A stretch of 64,000 nucleotides of DNA from contig NZ_CP053435.1 in NCBI RefSeq assembly GCF_013127955.1, forward strand, positions 1,798,001 through 1,862,000, read 5' to 3'. This document shows, in pieces, positions 34,894 to 44,009 of the stretch; position 1 is the stretch's first letter; each line of letters begins with the position of its first letter. This stretch comes from Spirosoma taeanense. Lineage in GTDB: Bacteria; Bacteroidota; Bacteroidia; Cytophagales; Spirosomataceae. The notes below the pieces were generated by a model that ran no database searches, had not been told where the DNA came from, and was given only the letters and a program-made list of their open reading frames with translations. The translations under genes were made by a program, and so were the position numbers.

Positions 34894-35847
34894 TTACTTC
34901 ATGAATTGAGCAACATTTGCTTTCGTGACCAGCTGAAAGGGAATCAGCACTTCCTTCTCGTAAGGCTGGCCATTGGCAATCTTCACGGCTGTTTCGATGG
35001 CTTTAGCGCCCTGCTGCTCGGCATTCTGAAAAACCGTAGCATCCAGCGTTCCTTTCTGAACGGCCTGTAAACCATCCGGAATCGCGTCGATGCTCACGAC
35101 AACCACTTTGTTTTTCAGACCCGCGTCAGTAAGGGCTTTTACGGCACCCAGACCCATTTCATCGTTATGGGCAAAGACGGCGTTGATATCTGACCCATAG
35201 GATTGAATCCAGTTCTCCATCAGCGACATCGCCTTGGCGCGATCCCACTCGCCGGTCTGGTGGGCAATGAGTTTCAGGTTCGGGTACTGCTTCAGAATTT
35301 CCCGCGCACCCTGCTCGCGTTTGATCTGGGCTGCCTGACCCATGTAGCCGTGAATCATGACGACATTGCCTTTGCCCCCTAATTTATCGGCAATGAATTT
35401 CATGGCAATCCGGGCCGATTCTACGTCGTCGGAACCGACAAACGCCGAGGGTTTTACGCTCGTTTCGGAGTTAACATTGATGATAGGAATCTTGGCGGCT
35501 AGCGCCTTCGTAACGGCCGGCGAACTGGCTTCTACTTCGCAGGGGTTCATGATGATGGCGTCCACCTTCTGCGCAATAAAGCTTTCGACCTGTTCAACCT
35601 GTTTAAGGGCTGACCGCTCAGCGTCAACGGTAATCAGCTCAACGCCCGCTTCCCCGGCTTTTTTGGCGATTTCATCGTGTACGTTGACAATGAACTCATT
35701 CTGCATACTCAGCATGGTGGCGCCGATTACCAGCTTTTTACCGTCGCCCTTCTGGCTGGTTTCGCTGGTGGTCGATTGGTTACAGGCCGTAACCAGGGCA
35801 ACGAATGAAAGGGTAAGGCTGAATACAGTTAAGGAAGAACGCTTCAT
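34894..35847 (-). CDS. Ribose-type sugar ABC transporter substrate-binding lipoprotein
   Basis: This is a periplasmic sugar-binding protein of the RbsB class (Peripla_BP_4), 317 residues. The N-terminus is a lipoprotein signal with lipobox LVTAC (Cys22). The fold follows RbsB: KLVIGATMLSMQNEF, VDAIIMNPCE, IPIINVNSETS, AFVGSDD, NAVFAHNDEMGLGAVKAL and VSIDAIPDGLQAV. It is the last gene of the transporter set, 6 bp after the permease. Ribose, allose, inositol or another small sugar are all possible; the flanking keto-sugar genes argue against plain ribose use. Lipidation instead of a soluble binding protein is common in Bacteroidota. Confidence 0.93.
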   Translation of the reverse strand: MKRSSLTVFSLTLSFVALVTACNQSTTSETSQKGDGKKLVIGATMLSMQNEFIVNVHDEIAKKAGEAGVELITVDAERSALKQVEQVESFIAQKVDAIIMNPCEVEASSPAVTKALAAKIPIINVNSETSVKPSAFVGSDDVESARIAMKFIADKLGGKGNVVMIHGYMGQAAQIKREQGAREILKQYPNLKLIAHQTGEWDRAKAMSLMENWIQSYGSDINAVFAHNDEMGLGAVKALTDAGLKNKVVVVSIDAIPDGLQAVQKGTLDATVFQNAEQQGAKAIETAVKIANGQPYEKEVLIPFQLVTKANVAQFMK

Positions 35848-35853
35848 AAGGGG

Positions 35854-36846
35854 TTAATTCTTGGGTTGATTGACACTATCCAGCACAACGGCTCCGATGA
35901 TGATAATTCCCATCACCACCTGCTGGTAGTAAGATGATACGTTGAGCAGATCCAGCCCGTTGCTGATGACGCCAATCAGCAATGCGCCGATCAGCGTTCC
36001 GGTCATGGTGCCAGTGCCGCCCGACGTGCTGGTGCCGCCTATGATAGCCGCGGCAATGGCATCAAGCTCAAAACCGGCTCCGGCATTGGGCTGCCCGGTG
36101 GTGATGCGGGAGGTCAGGACGATTCCGGCCAGGGCAGCCAGACCGCCACTCATGGTATAAACCGCCATTTTCACGGTACTCAGGCGAATTCCTGACGCTT
36201 TAGCGGCCTGTTCATTGCCACCAACGGCGTACATATACCGGCCCAGCACGGTCTTATTCAGAATGACCGCACAGACGATAAACAGCAGAATCAGGATGAT
36301 AATGGGCATGGGAACGCCCAGCAACTGACCACCCCCGATGAAGTTGAACGAATCCGAGAGGTTGGAGATGGGCCGACCTTTGCTCAGAATGAGCGCCAGC
36401 CCCCGGCCAATGGTCATGGTGCCCAGCGTAACGATGAACGGAGGCACTTTACTGCGCGTGATTACAAACCCGTTGAAGGCGCCGAACAGCAGACCACTGG
36501 CCAGTCCCGCCAGAATCGGTACCGCCACCGGATACGTGTCCGGATGGGCGAACGTAGCGGCCACCACGCCGGTAACGGCCACCATGGAGCCCAGGGACAG
36601 GTCGATGCCGCCGGTGATGATGACAAACGTAACGCCGAATGCCAGCAGCGCATTGATCGACACCTGTGTCACCACGATCATCAGGTTGGAAACGGTCAGG
36701 AAGCGGGGCGTAATCAGCGAGAGCGCCAGACAGATCAGGATAAAGGCTATCACAATACCGACTTTGCCCAGCCGCCGGACGCGGGTATTGTAAGATTCCC
36801 GAACGGGTTTCAGATACGTATCAAGCGCGTTTTTCATGGGCATCAT
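35854..36846 (-). CDS. Ribose-type sugar ABC transporter permease
   Basis: This is the inner-membrane permease of the RbsC/BPD_transp_2 class, about 330 residues with eight to ten hydrophobic helices (IVIAFILICLALSLITPRF, LLAFGVTFVIITGGIDLSLG, VVMGIIIIGAVVLD). The conserved GGIDLSLGSM and GRYMYAVGGNEQAAKASGI loops are present. Three start codons are possible (36846, 36843, 36837); the first ATG is given. The gene begins 19 bp after the ATPase gene. It moves the same unknown sugar as the binding protein at 34894. Confidence 0.93.
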   Translation of the reverse strand: MMPMKNALDTYLKPVRESYNTRVRRLGKVGIVIAFILICLALSLITPRFLTVSNLMIVVTQVSINALLAFGVTFVIITGGIDLSLGSMVAVTGVVAATFAHPDTYPVAVPILAGLASGLLFGAFNGFVITRSKVPPFIVTLGTMTIGRGLALILSKGRPISNLSDSFNFIGGGQLLGVPMPIIILILLFIVCAVILNKTVLGRYMYAVGGNEQAAKASGIRLSTVKMAVYTMSGGLAALAGIVLTSRITTGQPNAGAGFELDAIAAAIIGGTSTSGGTGTMTGTLIGALLIGVISNGLDLLNVSSYYQQVVMGIIIIGAVVLDSVNQPKN

Positions 36847-36865
36847 CAATCAGCGGAACGTAAAA

Positions 36866-38362
36866 TTAAGGGTGCATTGCATAGGCCATAATGGTTTCCT
36901 GTGTGGCTTCTTCCTTAGAAAGCACAACCGTCTGTTTTCCTTTAGCCAGAACCAGAATTCGATCGCTCAAACCCAGGATTTCAGGTAGCTCGGATGAGAT
37001 CATGATGATCGCTACGCCGTTCGCTTTCAGTTGGTTGATTAGTTTATAGATCTCGGCTTTGGCACCAATATCAATGCCGCGCGTGGGTTCGTCGAGAATG
37101 ATTACGTCGGGTGAGGCCAGCAGCACTTTGCCAATCACGACTTTCTGCTGGTTACCACCGCTCAGATACACTACCGGTTGCTCCATATCGGCAGTTTTTA
37201 TCCGTAGCTCGTCGATGATCCGGGCGGTCGTTGCAACTTCGCTGCGCTCGTCAACAAACGGGCCCTTTACGTGACTGGTCAGGCTGGCGAGGGTGATGTT
37301 CTGCCGGACGGACAAGCGGGGAATAAAGCCCAGGCCTTTCCGGTCTTCGCTGACGTAACCGATGCCGTTGCGGATGGCGTCCTGCGGAGAGTTTATCCGG
37401 GCTTTCTGGCCTTTGATGAACACCTCACCACCATCGGGCTGGTCCAGCCCAAAGATAGCGCGGGCAATTTCGGTTCGGCCGGCACCCATCAGACCGGCGA
37501 TACCCAATACCTCGCCTTCGTGAACGGCAAAGTTAATATCCGCGAATTTACCGTTTCGACGAAACTGCCGGACCGACAGTACCTCGTTTCCGCGCCGGGC
37601 AGCCGACTCCGGAAACAGACTGTCAATCTCGCGGCCAACCATCAGGGCAATCAGTGTCCGGTTATCCAGCTCGGCGGCTGGCCGGGTTTCCATGTAGCGT
37701 CCATCGCGCAGCACCGTAATAGTATCGGCGATGGTGAATATCTCGTCCATTTTGTGCGAGATATAAATGATCGCCACGCCTTGTTTCTTTAGGTCGCTGA
37801 TGATGCTAAACAGCGTAGCCACTTCCTTATCCGAGAGCGCTGAGGTCGGCTCATCCATAATGATGACCCGGGCGTTGTTTGAAATGGCCTTGGCGATCTC
37901 AACCATCTGCATCTGCGCTACGCTCAGAAACTTCAGTCGGGTCGAGGGGCGGATGTCCAGCCCAAGCTGCTCCAGAAGCCGACTGGCCTGTTGGTTCAGG
38001 TGGCGGTCGTCCAGCCAGCCAAACAGCCGGGTGGTTTCCCGGCCAAGGAAGATATTCTGCGCAACGGTTAATTCGGGAACAGCCAGTATCTCCTGATGAA
38101 TCATGGAGATGCCCTGCTTCAGAACGTCGTTTACATTATGGGCTGTGAGGTCACGACCTTCAAACAAGATTTCGCCGGAGTCGGGCGTTAGCAGACCTAT
38201 CAGGATCTTCATCAGCGTCGATTTCCCGGCTCCGTTCTCGCCCATCAGGGCATGCACTTCGCCGGGCCGCACGTTCAGCTGCACATTGTCGAGCGCTTTC
38301 ACGCCCGCGAATGTTTTCGTCAGGCCGCGTACCTGAAGGATATAGTCCTGAGGGAAACTCAT
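36866..38362 (-). CDS. Ribose-type sugar ABC transporter ATPase (two ABC cassettes)
   Basis: This is the cytosolic double-cassette ATPase of the RbsA class, 498 residues from ATG 38362 (the frame is open 19 codons earlier, but those codons lie in a hairpin-flanked spacer). Cassette 1 has Walker A GENGAGKST, the signature LSVAQMQMVEIAKA and Walker B VIIMDEPTSALS. Cassette 2 has the usual degenerate P-loop region GLMGAGRTE, signature LSGGNQQKVVIGK and Walker B VIILDEPTRGID. This asymmetry is normal for RbsA. It heads the rbsA-rbsC-rbsB order, separated from the dehydrogenase gene upstream by 126 bp with a stem-loop. Confidence 0.94.
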   Translation of the reverse strand: MSFPQDYILQVRGLTKTFAGVKALDNVQLNVRPGEVHALMGENGAGKSTLMKILIGLLTPDSGEILFEGRDLTAHNVNDVLKQGISMIHQEILAVPELTVAQNIFLGRETTRLFGWLDDRHLNQQASRLLEQLGLDIRPSTRLKFLSVAQMQMVEIAKAISNNARVIIMDEPTSALSDKEVATLFSIISDLKKQGVAIIYISHKMDEIFTIADTITVLRDGRYMETRPAAELDNRTLIALMVGREIDSLFPESAARRGNEVLSVRQFRRNGKFADINFAVHEGEVLGIAGLMGAGRTEIARAIFGLDQPDGGEVFIKGQKARINSPQDAIRNGIGYVSEDRKGLGFIPRLSVRQNITLASLTSHVKGPFVDERSEVATTARIIDELRIKTADMEQPVVYLSGGNQQKVVIGKVLLASPDVIILDEPTRGIDIGAKAEIYKLINQLKANGVAIIMISSELPEILGLSDRILVLAKGKQTVVLSKEEATQETIMAYAMHP

Positions 38363-38400
38363 GGCGTAAGCAGCAGGTAAAGTCAGGTGGTATAATTCAC

Positions 38401-38430
38401 AACTGCCAGCCATAGTCATGGCCGGCAGTT
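38401..38430 (-). terminator. stem-loop between the dehydrogenase and ABC transporter genes
   Basis: The arms at 38401-38413 (AACTGCCAGCCAT) and 38418-38430 pair with one mismatch around a 4-nt loop. No T-run follows on the minus strand, so it may be a processing or partial termination site rather than a full terminator. Confidence 0.45.
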
Positions 38431-38488
38431 GGCTTTTCAGACGGCGAGGCCTTCTGAGTCGATAAAATAAGGTTGTCGTGAATCCGGC

Positions 38489-39670
38489 TTAAGCAGGCTC
38501 TTTGCTGTATCCAGCAAATTCTTCAACCCCTGTTTCTTTCCAGCTTCTGGAAGCGGCCGATTCGAGTACAGCTTCGCAGACTTTCTGGGTTTCCAAAGCA
38601 TCCTGGAAGTTGGGGGAGCAGGGTTCGCCGGTTTCCAGACTCTTGAGGAAGTCGGCTACCTGGTGAATGAAGCTGTGCTCGTAGCCGATGCCCAGGCCAG
38701 GAACCCACCATTTATCCATATAAGGCTGATCGCCATCGGTTACGTGAATCGACCGCCAGCCGCGCACGATTCCTTCATCGGCATGGTCAAAATACTCCAG
38801 CCGGTTCAGGTCGTGCAGGTCCCAGCGGATCGACGCGTTTTCGCCGTTGATCTCGAAGGTGTACAGGGCTTTGTGACCCCGGGCGTACCGCGTTGATTCA
38901 AACAGACCCAGCGAGCCATTGTCGAAGTGGCAGTGGAAAATACAGGCGTCGTCGATACCAACCGGCTGCACCTGACCGGTGAGCTGGTGCATGCGCTCTT
39001 TCACGAAGGTTTCCGTCACGGCCGATACGTCGGTGATGGCGCCGTTGATCCACATGGCCGTGTCGATGCAGTGAGCAAGCAGGTCGCCCGTTACGCCCGA
39101 GCCCGCAGCTTCGACGTCCATACGCCAGGTGCCGGCTCCGCCCTGCGGTACATCCGCACTGATGGTCCAGTCCTGCAGAAAGTTGGCCCGGTAGTGAAAA
39201 ATTCGGCCGAGCTTACCCGAAGCTACGATCTGTTTGGCGAGCGTAACGGCCGGAATGCGACGGTAATTGTACCAGACCGTATTGGCTACACCGGCTTTGT
39301 CAATTGCATCGACCATCTGCTGGGCTTCGGCCAGGGTGCGGGCCAGCGGCTTCTCGCAGAGAATCATTTTACCCGCTTCGGCCGCGGCAATCGCAATCTC
39401 GGCGTGCGTATCGTTGGGCGTACAGATATCAACCGCGTCGATATCGTCCCGGGCGATGAGGGCTCTCCAGTCGGTTTCAATAGACTCATATCCCCACTGA
39501 TCGGCAAACGCCTGCACTTTCTGGGCATTGCGCGAGCAGACGGCTTTCAGAACGGGCTTGTATTCTAGTTCGGGGAAAAAATGACTGACCTGGCTATAGC
39601 CGTTGGAGTGGGTCCGGCCCATGAAACCGGTACCAATCAAACCGATTCTTATTTCTTTTTTCGTTGCCAT
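38489..39670 (-). CDS. Gfo/Idh/MocA family NAD(P)-dependent sugar dehydrogenase
   Basis: This is a cytosolic oxidoreductase of 393 residues. The Rossmann motif [12 protein letters not shown] is at about 9-20, the catalytic Lys lies in CEKPLA (Lys107), and [13 protein letters not shown] supplies the usual Asp/His pair. The C-terminal alpha/beta domain ([17 protein letters not shown]) completes the fold. Family members oxidise sugars or polyols (myo-inositol, glucosides at C3, glucose-fructose). There is no signal peptide, so it acts on imported substrate, fitting the ABC importer downstream. It is preceded by the TIM-barrel gene at 52 bp, a pair that recurs in inositol and 3-keto-sugar pathways. 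Substrate uncertain. Confidence 0.9.
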   Translation of the reverse strand: MATKKEIRIGLIGTGFMGRTHSNGYSQVSHFFPELEYKPVLKAVCSRNAQKVQAFADQWGYESIETDWRALIARDDIDAVDICTPNDTHAEIAIAAAEAGKMILCEKPLARTLAEAQQMVDAIDKAGVANTVWYNYRRIPAVTLAKQIVASGKLGRIFHYRANFLQDWTISADVPQGGAGTWRMDVEAAGSGVTGDLLAHCIDTAMWINGAITDVSAVTETFVKERMHQLTGQVQPVGIDDACIFHCHFDNGSLGLFESTRYARGHKALYTFEINGENASIRWDLHDLNRLEYFDHADEGIVRGWRSIHVTDGDQPYMDKWWVPGLGIGYEHSFIHQVADFLKSLETGEPCSPNFQDALETQKVCEAVLESAASRSWKETGVEEFAGYSKEPA

Positions 39671-39722
39671 TTTGACGGTGTGTTAACTGCTTATTTCTTT
39701 TGGAAATACAGGTAGCGGTTTG

Positions 39723-40757
39723 TTAGTCAGCCTCGTACCAGCCGTGTTTCTGGCGAACTTTGATCATCGTAGCCAGAATGTCGTTCCAGGTTTGCTGGTT
39801 GGTCATTACGCTGTTCGGGAACATGCAGCCATCCCAGCAGATATGCCGGAACGCCTTGGTAAGCTGGCCGTTTTCGTCCCGCATCCAGAAGCCTGCATCA
39901 TTTACCACGTCAAGTTTGCCGTTGGGGTCTAGTGCCTGGCAGTGACGGCCCGTTTTATCGTGTGAGCCAGAGCCAAAGACCGTACCGTCGTTCTGCGCAA
40001 CGTGGAAGTCGATGGTCCAGGGGCGCAGCGCAGCCGTTACTTTCTTGAGCCCTTCAGTCAGGGCCGCCCGGTCGTTCCAGTCGAAGTCCGGGGGTAAAAT
40101 CCGATCCTCCTCGCGGTTATAACCCAGCAGATACAGCAGCGTATGGGCCATATCGGCCTGGAAACCCATATTTGGCCGATCGACCGCAACCAGCGTATCG
40201 ACCATTGTTTTCCAGCTATGCATGCCACCCCAGCAGATTTCGCCTTCAGCCGCCAGCTTTTCGCCGTAATCGGCCGCTACGTCGCAGGCTTCGCGGAAGG
40301 TCTGTGCAATCAGTTTAGAGTTACCCGTTGGGTCGGCATCCCAGGCCTGGGGCGAACTGGCCGAGTCAATGCGGATTACACCACTGGGCCGAACGCCGAG
40401 TTCAGTCAGTTTCTGGCCGATATGGCAGGATTTACGTACCATTTCGACAAACGTAGCCCGATCTTCTTTACTGCCCAGAACCGGACCGCCCCAGATTGGC
40501 GCAACCAGGGAGCCTATGTTCAGGTTGTGGCCACTTACTTTATCGGCCAGTCGTTTGATCTCATCATCCGACATGTTGATATCGAGGTGCTCGAAAAGAG
40601 CCAGATCGACACCATCAAATTTTACGCCGTCCACTTCAGCCGAAGCCGTTAATTCCAGCATGGTGTCGAAACCAATAACCGGTTCGGAGTCAGGGCCTTT
40701 TCCGACGACACCCGGCCACATGGCATTGTGCAGTTTGGGATAGTTATTCTCGTTCAT
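39723..40757 (-). CDS. Sugar phosphate isomerase/epimerase-like TIM barrel protein
   Basis: This is a cytosolic TIM-barrel protein (xylose-isomerase-like fold) of 344 residues. Metal-site candidates are in FDGVDLALFEHLDI, GEICWGGMHSWK, GFQADMAHTLLYLLG and TIDFHVAQNDGTVFGSGSHD. Length and segments differ from the proteins at 16920 and 18679, so it is a separate subfamily and not a recent duplicate. Its place beside a Gfo/Idh/MocA dehydrogenase suggests it acts on an oxidised (keto) sugar, as lyase, dehydratase or isomerase (inference). The start ATG 40757 lies 46 bp beyond a perfect stem-loop. Confidence 0.82.
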   Translation of the reverse strand: MNENNYPKLHNAMWPGVVGKGPDSEPVIGFDTMLELTASAEVDGVKFDGVDLALFEHLDINMSDDEIKRLADKVSGHNLNIGSLVAPIWGGPVLGSKEDRATFVEMVRKSCHIGQKLTELGVRPSGVIRIDSASSPQAWDADPTGNSKLIAQTFREACDVAADYGEKLAAEGEICWGGMHSWKTMVDTLVAVDRPNMGFQADMAHTLLYLLGYNREEDRILPPDFDWNDRAALTEGLKKVTAALRPWTIDFHVAQNDGTVFGSGSHDKTGRHCQALDPNGKLDVVNDAGFWMRDENGQLTKAFRHICWDGCMFPNSVMTNQQTWNDILATMIKVRQKHGWYEAD

Positions 40758-40802
40758 GAGAAGGAAAGATTAACGTAAGGATTAGGTAATCAGGTATCAG
40801 AT

Positions 40803-40835
40803 GTTGGCGGGTTGGTAAAATGCCAACCCGCCAAC
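40803..40835 (-). terminator. perfect 13-bp stem-loop between the cupin and TIM-barrel genes
   Basis: The arms at 40803-40815 (GTTGGCGGGTTGG) and 40823-40835 are perfectly complementary with a 7-nt loop. The hairpin lies 9 bp after the cupin gene's stop. A poor T-run on the minus strand makes full termination uncertain. Confidence 0.6.
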
Positions 40836-40844
40836 GATCAATAT

Positions 40845-42068
40845 TTACAGCACCAGATCCGGGTTGTTCGGGCCGAAGTGCTTCAGCATCACGATTGGGT
40901 CGGTGGTGGAGGGGTTGGTAATGGTCACGCCTTCCATAGCCGCCTTTTCGCTGACGAAAAACTCATCGTTGGTCAGCTGACCGTAACGAATCAGAGCGGG
41001 GGTTTCAATGTCCCATGCGCCCATCTTGCCGTGACCCTGCATGACGATCAGGCCGTAGGCGGCACTGTCTTTAATGGTGACGGTCTGGCCCGGCATAACG
41101 GTCAGTTCTTTGGCACTGAAGGCATCCGACTTATAGCACACCCATACTTCGCGGTAGCCTTCGGCGGCCATCTCGGCTTCATCCCGAACGGGTTTGGGCA
41201 CCATATAGCGATTGGCCATCATCTGCGGATCGGTATTCAGCTCCCAGTCGATGGCTTCCATCAACTGGTCGTAATCGCCAATCCGGTCTTTAGGCGTACC
41301 ATTCCACAGTAACTCTTCTGGAATAATCGCTTCGTTGACCAGTGACTGGTACATGGCAAACACGTCGGAGGCTTTCTGCGGCTCATAGGTGCAGAGGCTG
41401 CCCGGCGCGTGGAGCAACCCCGGCGGTACGTCCCAGCCCGTGCCGGGTTCCAGCCGGTAGGCCGACGAGTAATTGGTGATTTTGTTATCGCCTTTGGTGA
41501 AGTTCTGCAGGCATTCCTTGATCTGCTCTCTGGTGGTGCCGGGGGCGATGCCAATGAACGTATAGGGGAAATCACCGCCGTGGTTGTTCAGTTGCGGTGG
41601 GAAGTAATAAGCCTCCGGTTTGCCCAGCTGACCGATCAGGGCTGCTTGCTCGTCGTTATGGTGCAGGTGGTGGGGGAGAGGCCCCATGTTGTCAAAGAAC
41701 TTGGAGTACATAGGCCAGCTACCGTATTCATTCCACAGCCGGTCGCCAATTAACTCGCCCCGCAGCTCGTCGATGGCATCCTTCAGTAAAAACTGCTTTT
41801 CTTCATTACCGTCGTTGAACACGACTGCGCTCAAGCCTTCGTTTTCGCCCGTCAGGGGACCGTTTTTAGCGGGGGTCGTAGACGACAGCCACCGCTCATC
41901 GATGCCACCGCGTTCGCCACCCAGGACGTAATAGTCATCGGGGTGCAGCTTGATGCGCCGTCCGGGTACGCAGAACGACCGGGGTACCCAGGTGGGTGCC
42001 AGCCGTAAAATGCCTTTGCCCTGTTCCAGTGCTTTTTCGGCCAGACTTACTGCTGAGGTTGTTTCCAT
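40845..42068 (-). CDS. Cupin / class I mannose-6-phosphate isomerase-like protein
   Basis: This is a 407-residue protein with a type I phosphomannose-isomerase-like double cupin. The metal site is suggested by PLPHHLHHNDEQAALIG (His-x-His type), the GKPEAYYF Glu and the VPPGLLHAPG His, in the same order as ManA. The C-terminal cupin shows VMPGQTVTIKDSAAYGLIVM. There is no signal peptide. In this family the true substrate is often not mannose-6-phosphate; given the neighbouring DUF4432 and TIM-barrel genes, a free aldose/ketose isomerase role is likely (inference). It starts 21 bp after the DUF4432 gene. Confidence 0.82.
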   Translation of the reverse strand: METTSAVSLAEKALEQGKGILRLAPTWVPRSFCVPGRRIKLHPDDYYVLGGERGGIDERWLSSTTPAKNGPLTGENEGLSAVVFNDGNEEKQFLLKDAIDELRGELIGDRLWNEYGSWPMYSKFFDNMGPLPHHLHHNDEQAALIGQLGKPEAYYFPPQLNNHGGDFPYTFIGIAPGTTREQIKECLQNFTKGDNKITNYSSAYRLEPGTGWDVPPGLLHAPGSLCTYEPQKASDVFAMYQSLVNEAIIPEELLWNGTPKDRIGDYDQLMEAIDWELNTDPQMMANRYMVPKPVRDEAEMAAEGYREVWVCYKSDAFSAKELTVMPGQTVTIKDSAAYGLIVMQGHGKMGAWDIETPALIRYGQLTNDEFFVSEKAAMEGVTITNPSTTDPIVMLKHFGPNNPDLVL

Positions 42069-42089
42069 TAACGTTTGGGTTTGATCAGC

Positions 42090-43163
42090 TTATGCTGAAA
42101 GGTTTACGAATTGATTGATCTGTTCCTGGTTATCGAGTATTTCGATTTCGATCTCATAGGTCCGGCTTTCACCGGGCTCCAGAAAAATGAGCGACTGCTG
42201 CTCTCTGGCTTTGGCCTGCCCAATGGGCGGGTGGGTACCGGGTTCAACACCGGTGACGTATTCGCCCTTGCCCCAGTGCTGCCAGTTCGTCAGCCACGGC
42301 AGCTGGTCTTTCTGAAACCGCATGGCTACGGCAAAGCCGAGCTGCGGATTATACAGACCGGCCGTGCACTGGCCTGAGCTGTCGGCCCGAGCATCGATAA
42401 AAGCAACCGCTTCGCCGGTGCCCGAATGCGTATCCAGTGGAGCCGGGCAGGTTCGGAAGTCGTAGCCTTCCCGGAAGATGTCTCCGTTGATGCCGCCCTC
42501 GCGCGCCTGCCAGTCGCCCTGCCAGACCAGTTTCGTGCCTTCGTCGACCAGGGGCCAGCCGAAGTTGAAATGGTAAAGCAGCATGTGGGGAGCCGGAGTG
42601 TTGGCCCGATTAATTACTTCGTCATGAATCCGGATTGTGGGCTGTCCAATCGTTCCGGAAATGGTTCGTTTCAGTTCCAGGCTGGGGCCAAAGACTTTCG
42701 TTTCCAGCATCCGGCCGGTAATGCTCATGTCCAGCTTTCCCGTAACGGGGTCGGGCTGAATGATGGATTCTATTTGGGCGGGAATATTGCTGATCTGTCC
42801 GTGAAGGCCCCGCTCGCCGTAGGCATCCTGCTCGGGTCCGCCTACATGGGTAAGGCCGCAGGTCGTCAGCAATCCACCGTTGAAGGTCCGGAGCCAGTCG
42901 ATTCCCCGGTCGGTGAACGGTTCGGGGGGCGTAATGCCGGAATGACTCAGCCAGGCCAGGCTATGCTGATTAAAAAACGCATCGGCAATGTCCATCGCCC
43001 GGTCAAGGACTACTTTATAGCGCAGACCCGTGCCGGTGTTAATCCAGGCAATTCGGGTTCCGCGGCCCGCACCATTGTCGAGTACAGCGGTTTCAATGCC
43101 TCCCAGCTGAGCCGGATTCGATACTTTATCTTTCCAGGGTTGTGGTGCCAAATCTGTTTTCAC
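42090..43163 (-). CDS. DUF4432 family protein, aldose 1-epimerase-like
   Basis: This is a 357-residue beta-sandwich protein of the DUF4432 group, related to galactose mutarotases. Segments typical of the fold are VVLDRAMDIADAFF, FNGGLLTTCGLTHVGGP, GLHGQISNIPAQ, HMLLYHFNFGWPLVDEG and GVEPGTHPPIGQAKAR. The GLHG His and the HFNFG/EPGTHP residues sit where mutarotases keep the catalytic His/Glu. No signal peptide is seen, so it is cytosolic. It probably interconverts anomers of the sugar handled by this block. The start is GTG 43163, since no ATG lies upstream before the DUF1080 stop region and the conserved chain begins directly after. Confidence 0.82.
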   Translation of the reverse strand: MKTDLAPQPWKDKVSNPAQLGGIETAVLDNGAGRGTRIAWINTGTGLRYKVVLDRAMDIADAFFNQHSLAWLSHSGITPPEPFTDRGIDWLRTFNGGLLTTCGLTHVGGPEQDAYGERGLHGQISNIPAQIESIIQPDPVTGKLDMSITGRMLETKVFGPSLELKRTISGTIGQPTIRIHDEVINRANTPAPHMLLYHFNFGWPLVDEGTKLVWQGDWQAREGGINGDIFREGYDFRTCPAPLDTHSGTGEAVAFIDARADSSGQCTAGLYNPQLGFAVAMRFQKDQLPWLTNWQHWGKGEYVTGVEPGTHPPIGQAKAREQQSLIFLEPGESRTYEIEIEILDNQEQINQFVNLSA

Positions 43164-43198
43164 GTTACGCCCAGGTAGCAGGCGGGGTTGTTACGTTA

Positions 43199-43996
43199 CT
43201 ATTGCTTGAGCATCAAATTCCGATACTGCACTTTCATGGGGGGGCCAACGTGTACCTGTACGCCCAGCAAACCTTTCGACTTGCCGTTTACGGTATCTTC
43301 ATCGGTTACGTCGCTCATCAGTACGCCGTTGATGTAATGCTGTAAACGATTCCCTTTGACGACCAGATGAAACGTGTTCCAGTCTTCGCTTTTGATTAAC
43401 GTCTTGAGCGAATCGGAGCTACCCAGCGACCCTACGACCGTCAGGTCACCCCAGGCATTTCGTTTAACGTTTGCCCGAATGGCTTCCGGCGTTTTTTCGC
43501 CAGTATAAGCGGGGATAACCGTTTTCTGTCCCCGATAGGCCAGCGTTGTTCGTTTACGTTCTTCGTAGTTCTGGCCCGTATACCGGTTTTGACCATCAAT
43601 ATCGGCCTGATAGCCACGTAAGGCAAAAGGGACGTCGGTTAACTGATCGCTCCGGTAGTTGATGCCCGAATTGCCGGCCTGGGTTATTTTAAACTCACCT
43701 TTGAACTCGAAATCGCCGGGTTCACCACCCCGCCAGATGATAAATGAGTTTGTTTTCAGCAGGGTCGTCGGGGTTATTTCACCGACCAGATTACCGTCTT
43801 CAACCCGCCAGTAGGTCGGATCGCCGTCCCAGCCCTTCAGCGTTTTCCCGTCAAAAATCTGGACGAAACCGTCTTTTTTATCTTTCTTTTTCTGCGCCAC
43901 GCAGGCCGTTTCAATGCTGGCGGTCGAAACGACCGCCAGCATCAAGCCGACCTGAATAGCCTGGCTACTCATGGTTCTAAACATCTTGCTGCGCAT
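43199..43996 (-). CDS. DUF1080 (3-keto-disaccharide hydrolase family) secreted protein
   Basis: This is a 265-residue concanavalin-like protein of PF06439, now named 3-keto-disaccharide hydrolase. Hallmarks are IFDGKTLKGWDG, WRVEDGNLVGEI, FEFKGEFKITQAGNSGINYR, GYQADIDG and VQYRNLMLKQ. An N-terminal export signal ends near IETAC, a plausible lipobox, so it is likely periplasmic and lipidated. The first ATG (43996) gives twelve extra residues before a second possible start. It lies 13 bp after the propeller-cytochrome gene, so the two are co-transcribed, which fits oxidation of a sugar followed by hydrolysis of the keto-glycoside (inference). Confidence 0.9.
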   Translation of the reverse strand: MRSKMFRTMSSQAIQVGLMLAVVSTASIETACVAQKKKDKKDGFVQIFDGKTLKGWDGDPTYWRVEDGNLVGEITPTTLLKTNSFIIWRGGEPGDFEFKGEFKITQAGNSGINYRSDQLTDVPFALRGYQADIDGQNRYTGQNYEERKRTTLAYRGQKTVIPAYTGEKTPEAIRANVKRNAWGDLTVVGSLGSSDSLKTLIKSEDWNTFHLVVKGNRLQHYINGVLMSDVTDEDTVNGKSKGLLGVQVHVGPPMKVQYRNLMLKQ

Positions 43997-44009
43997 TATT
44001 TAGGACGAA

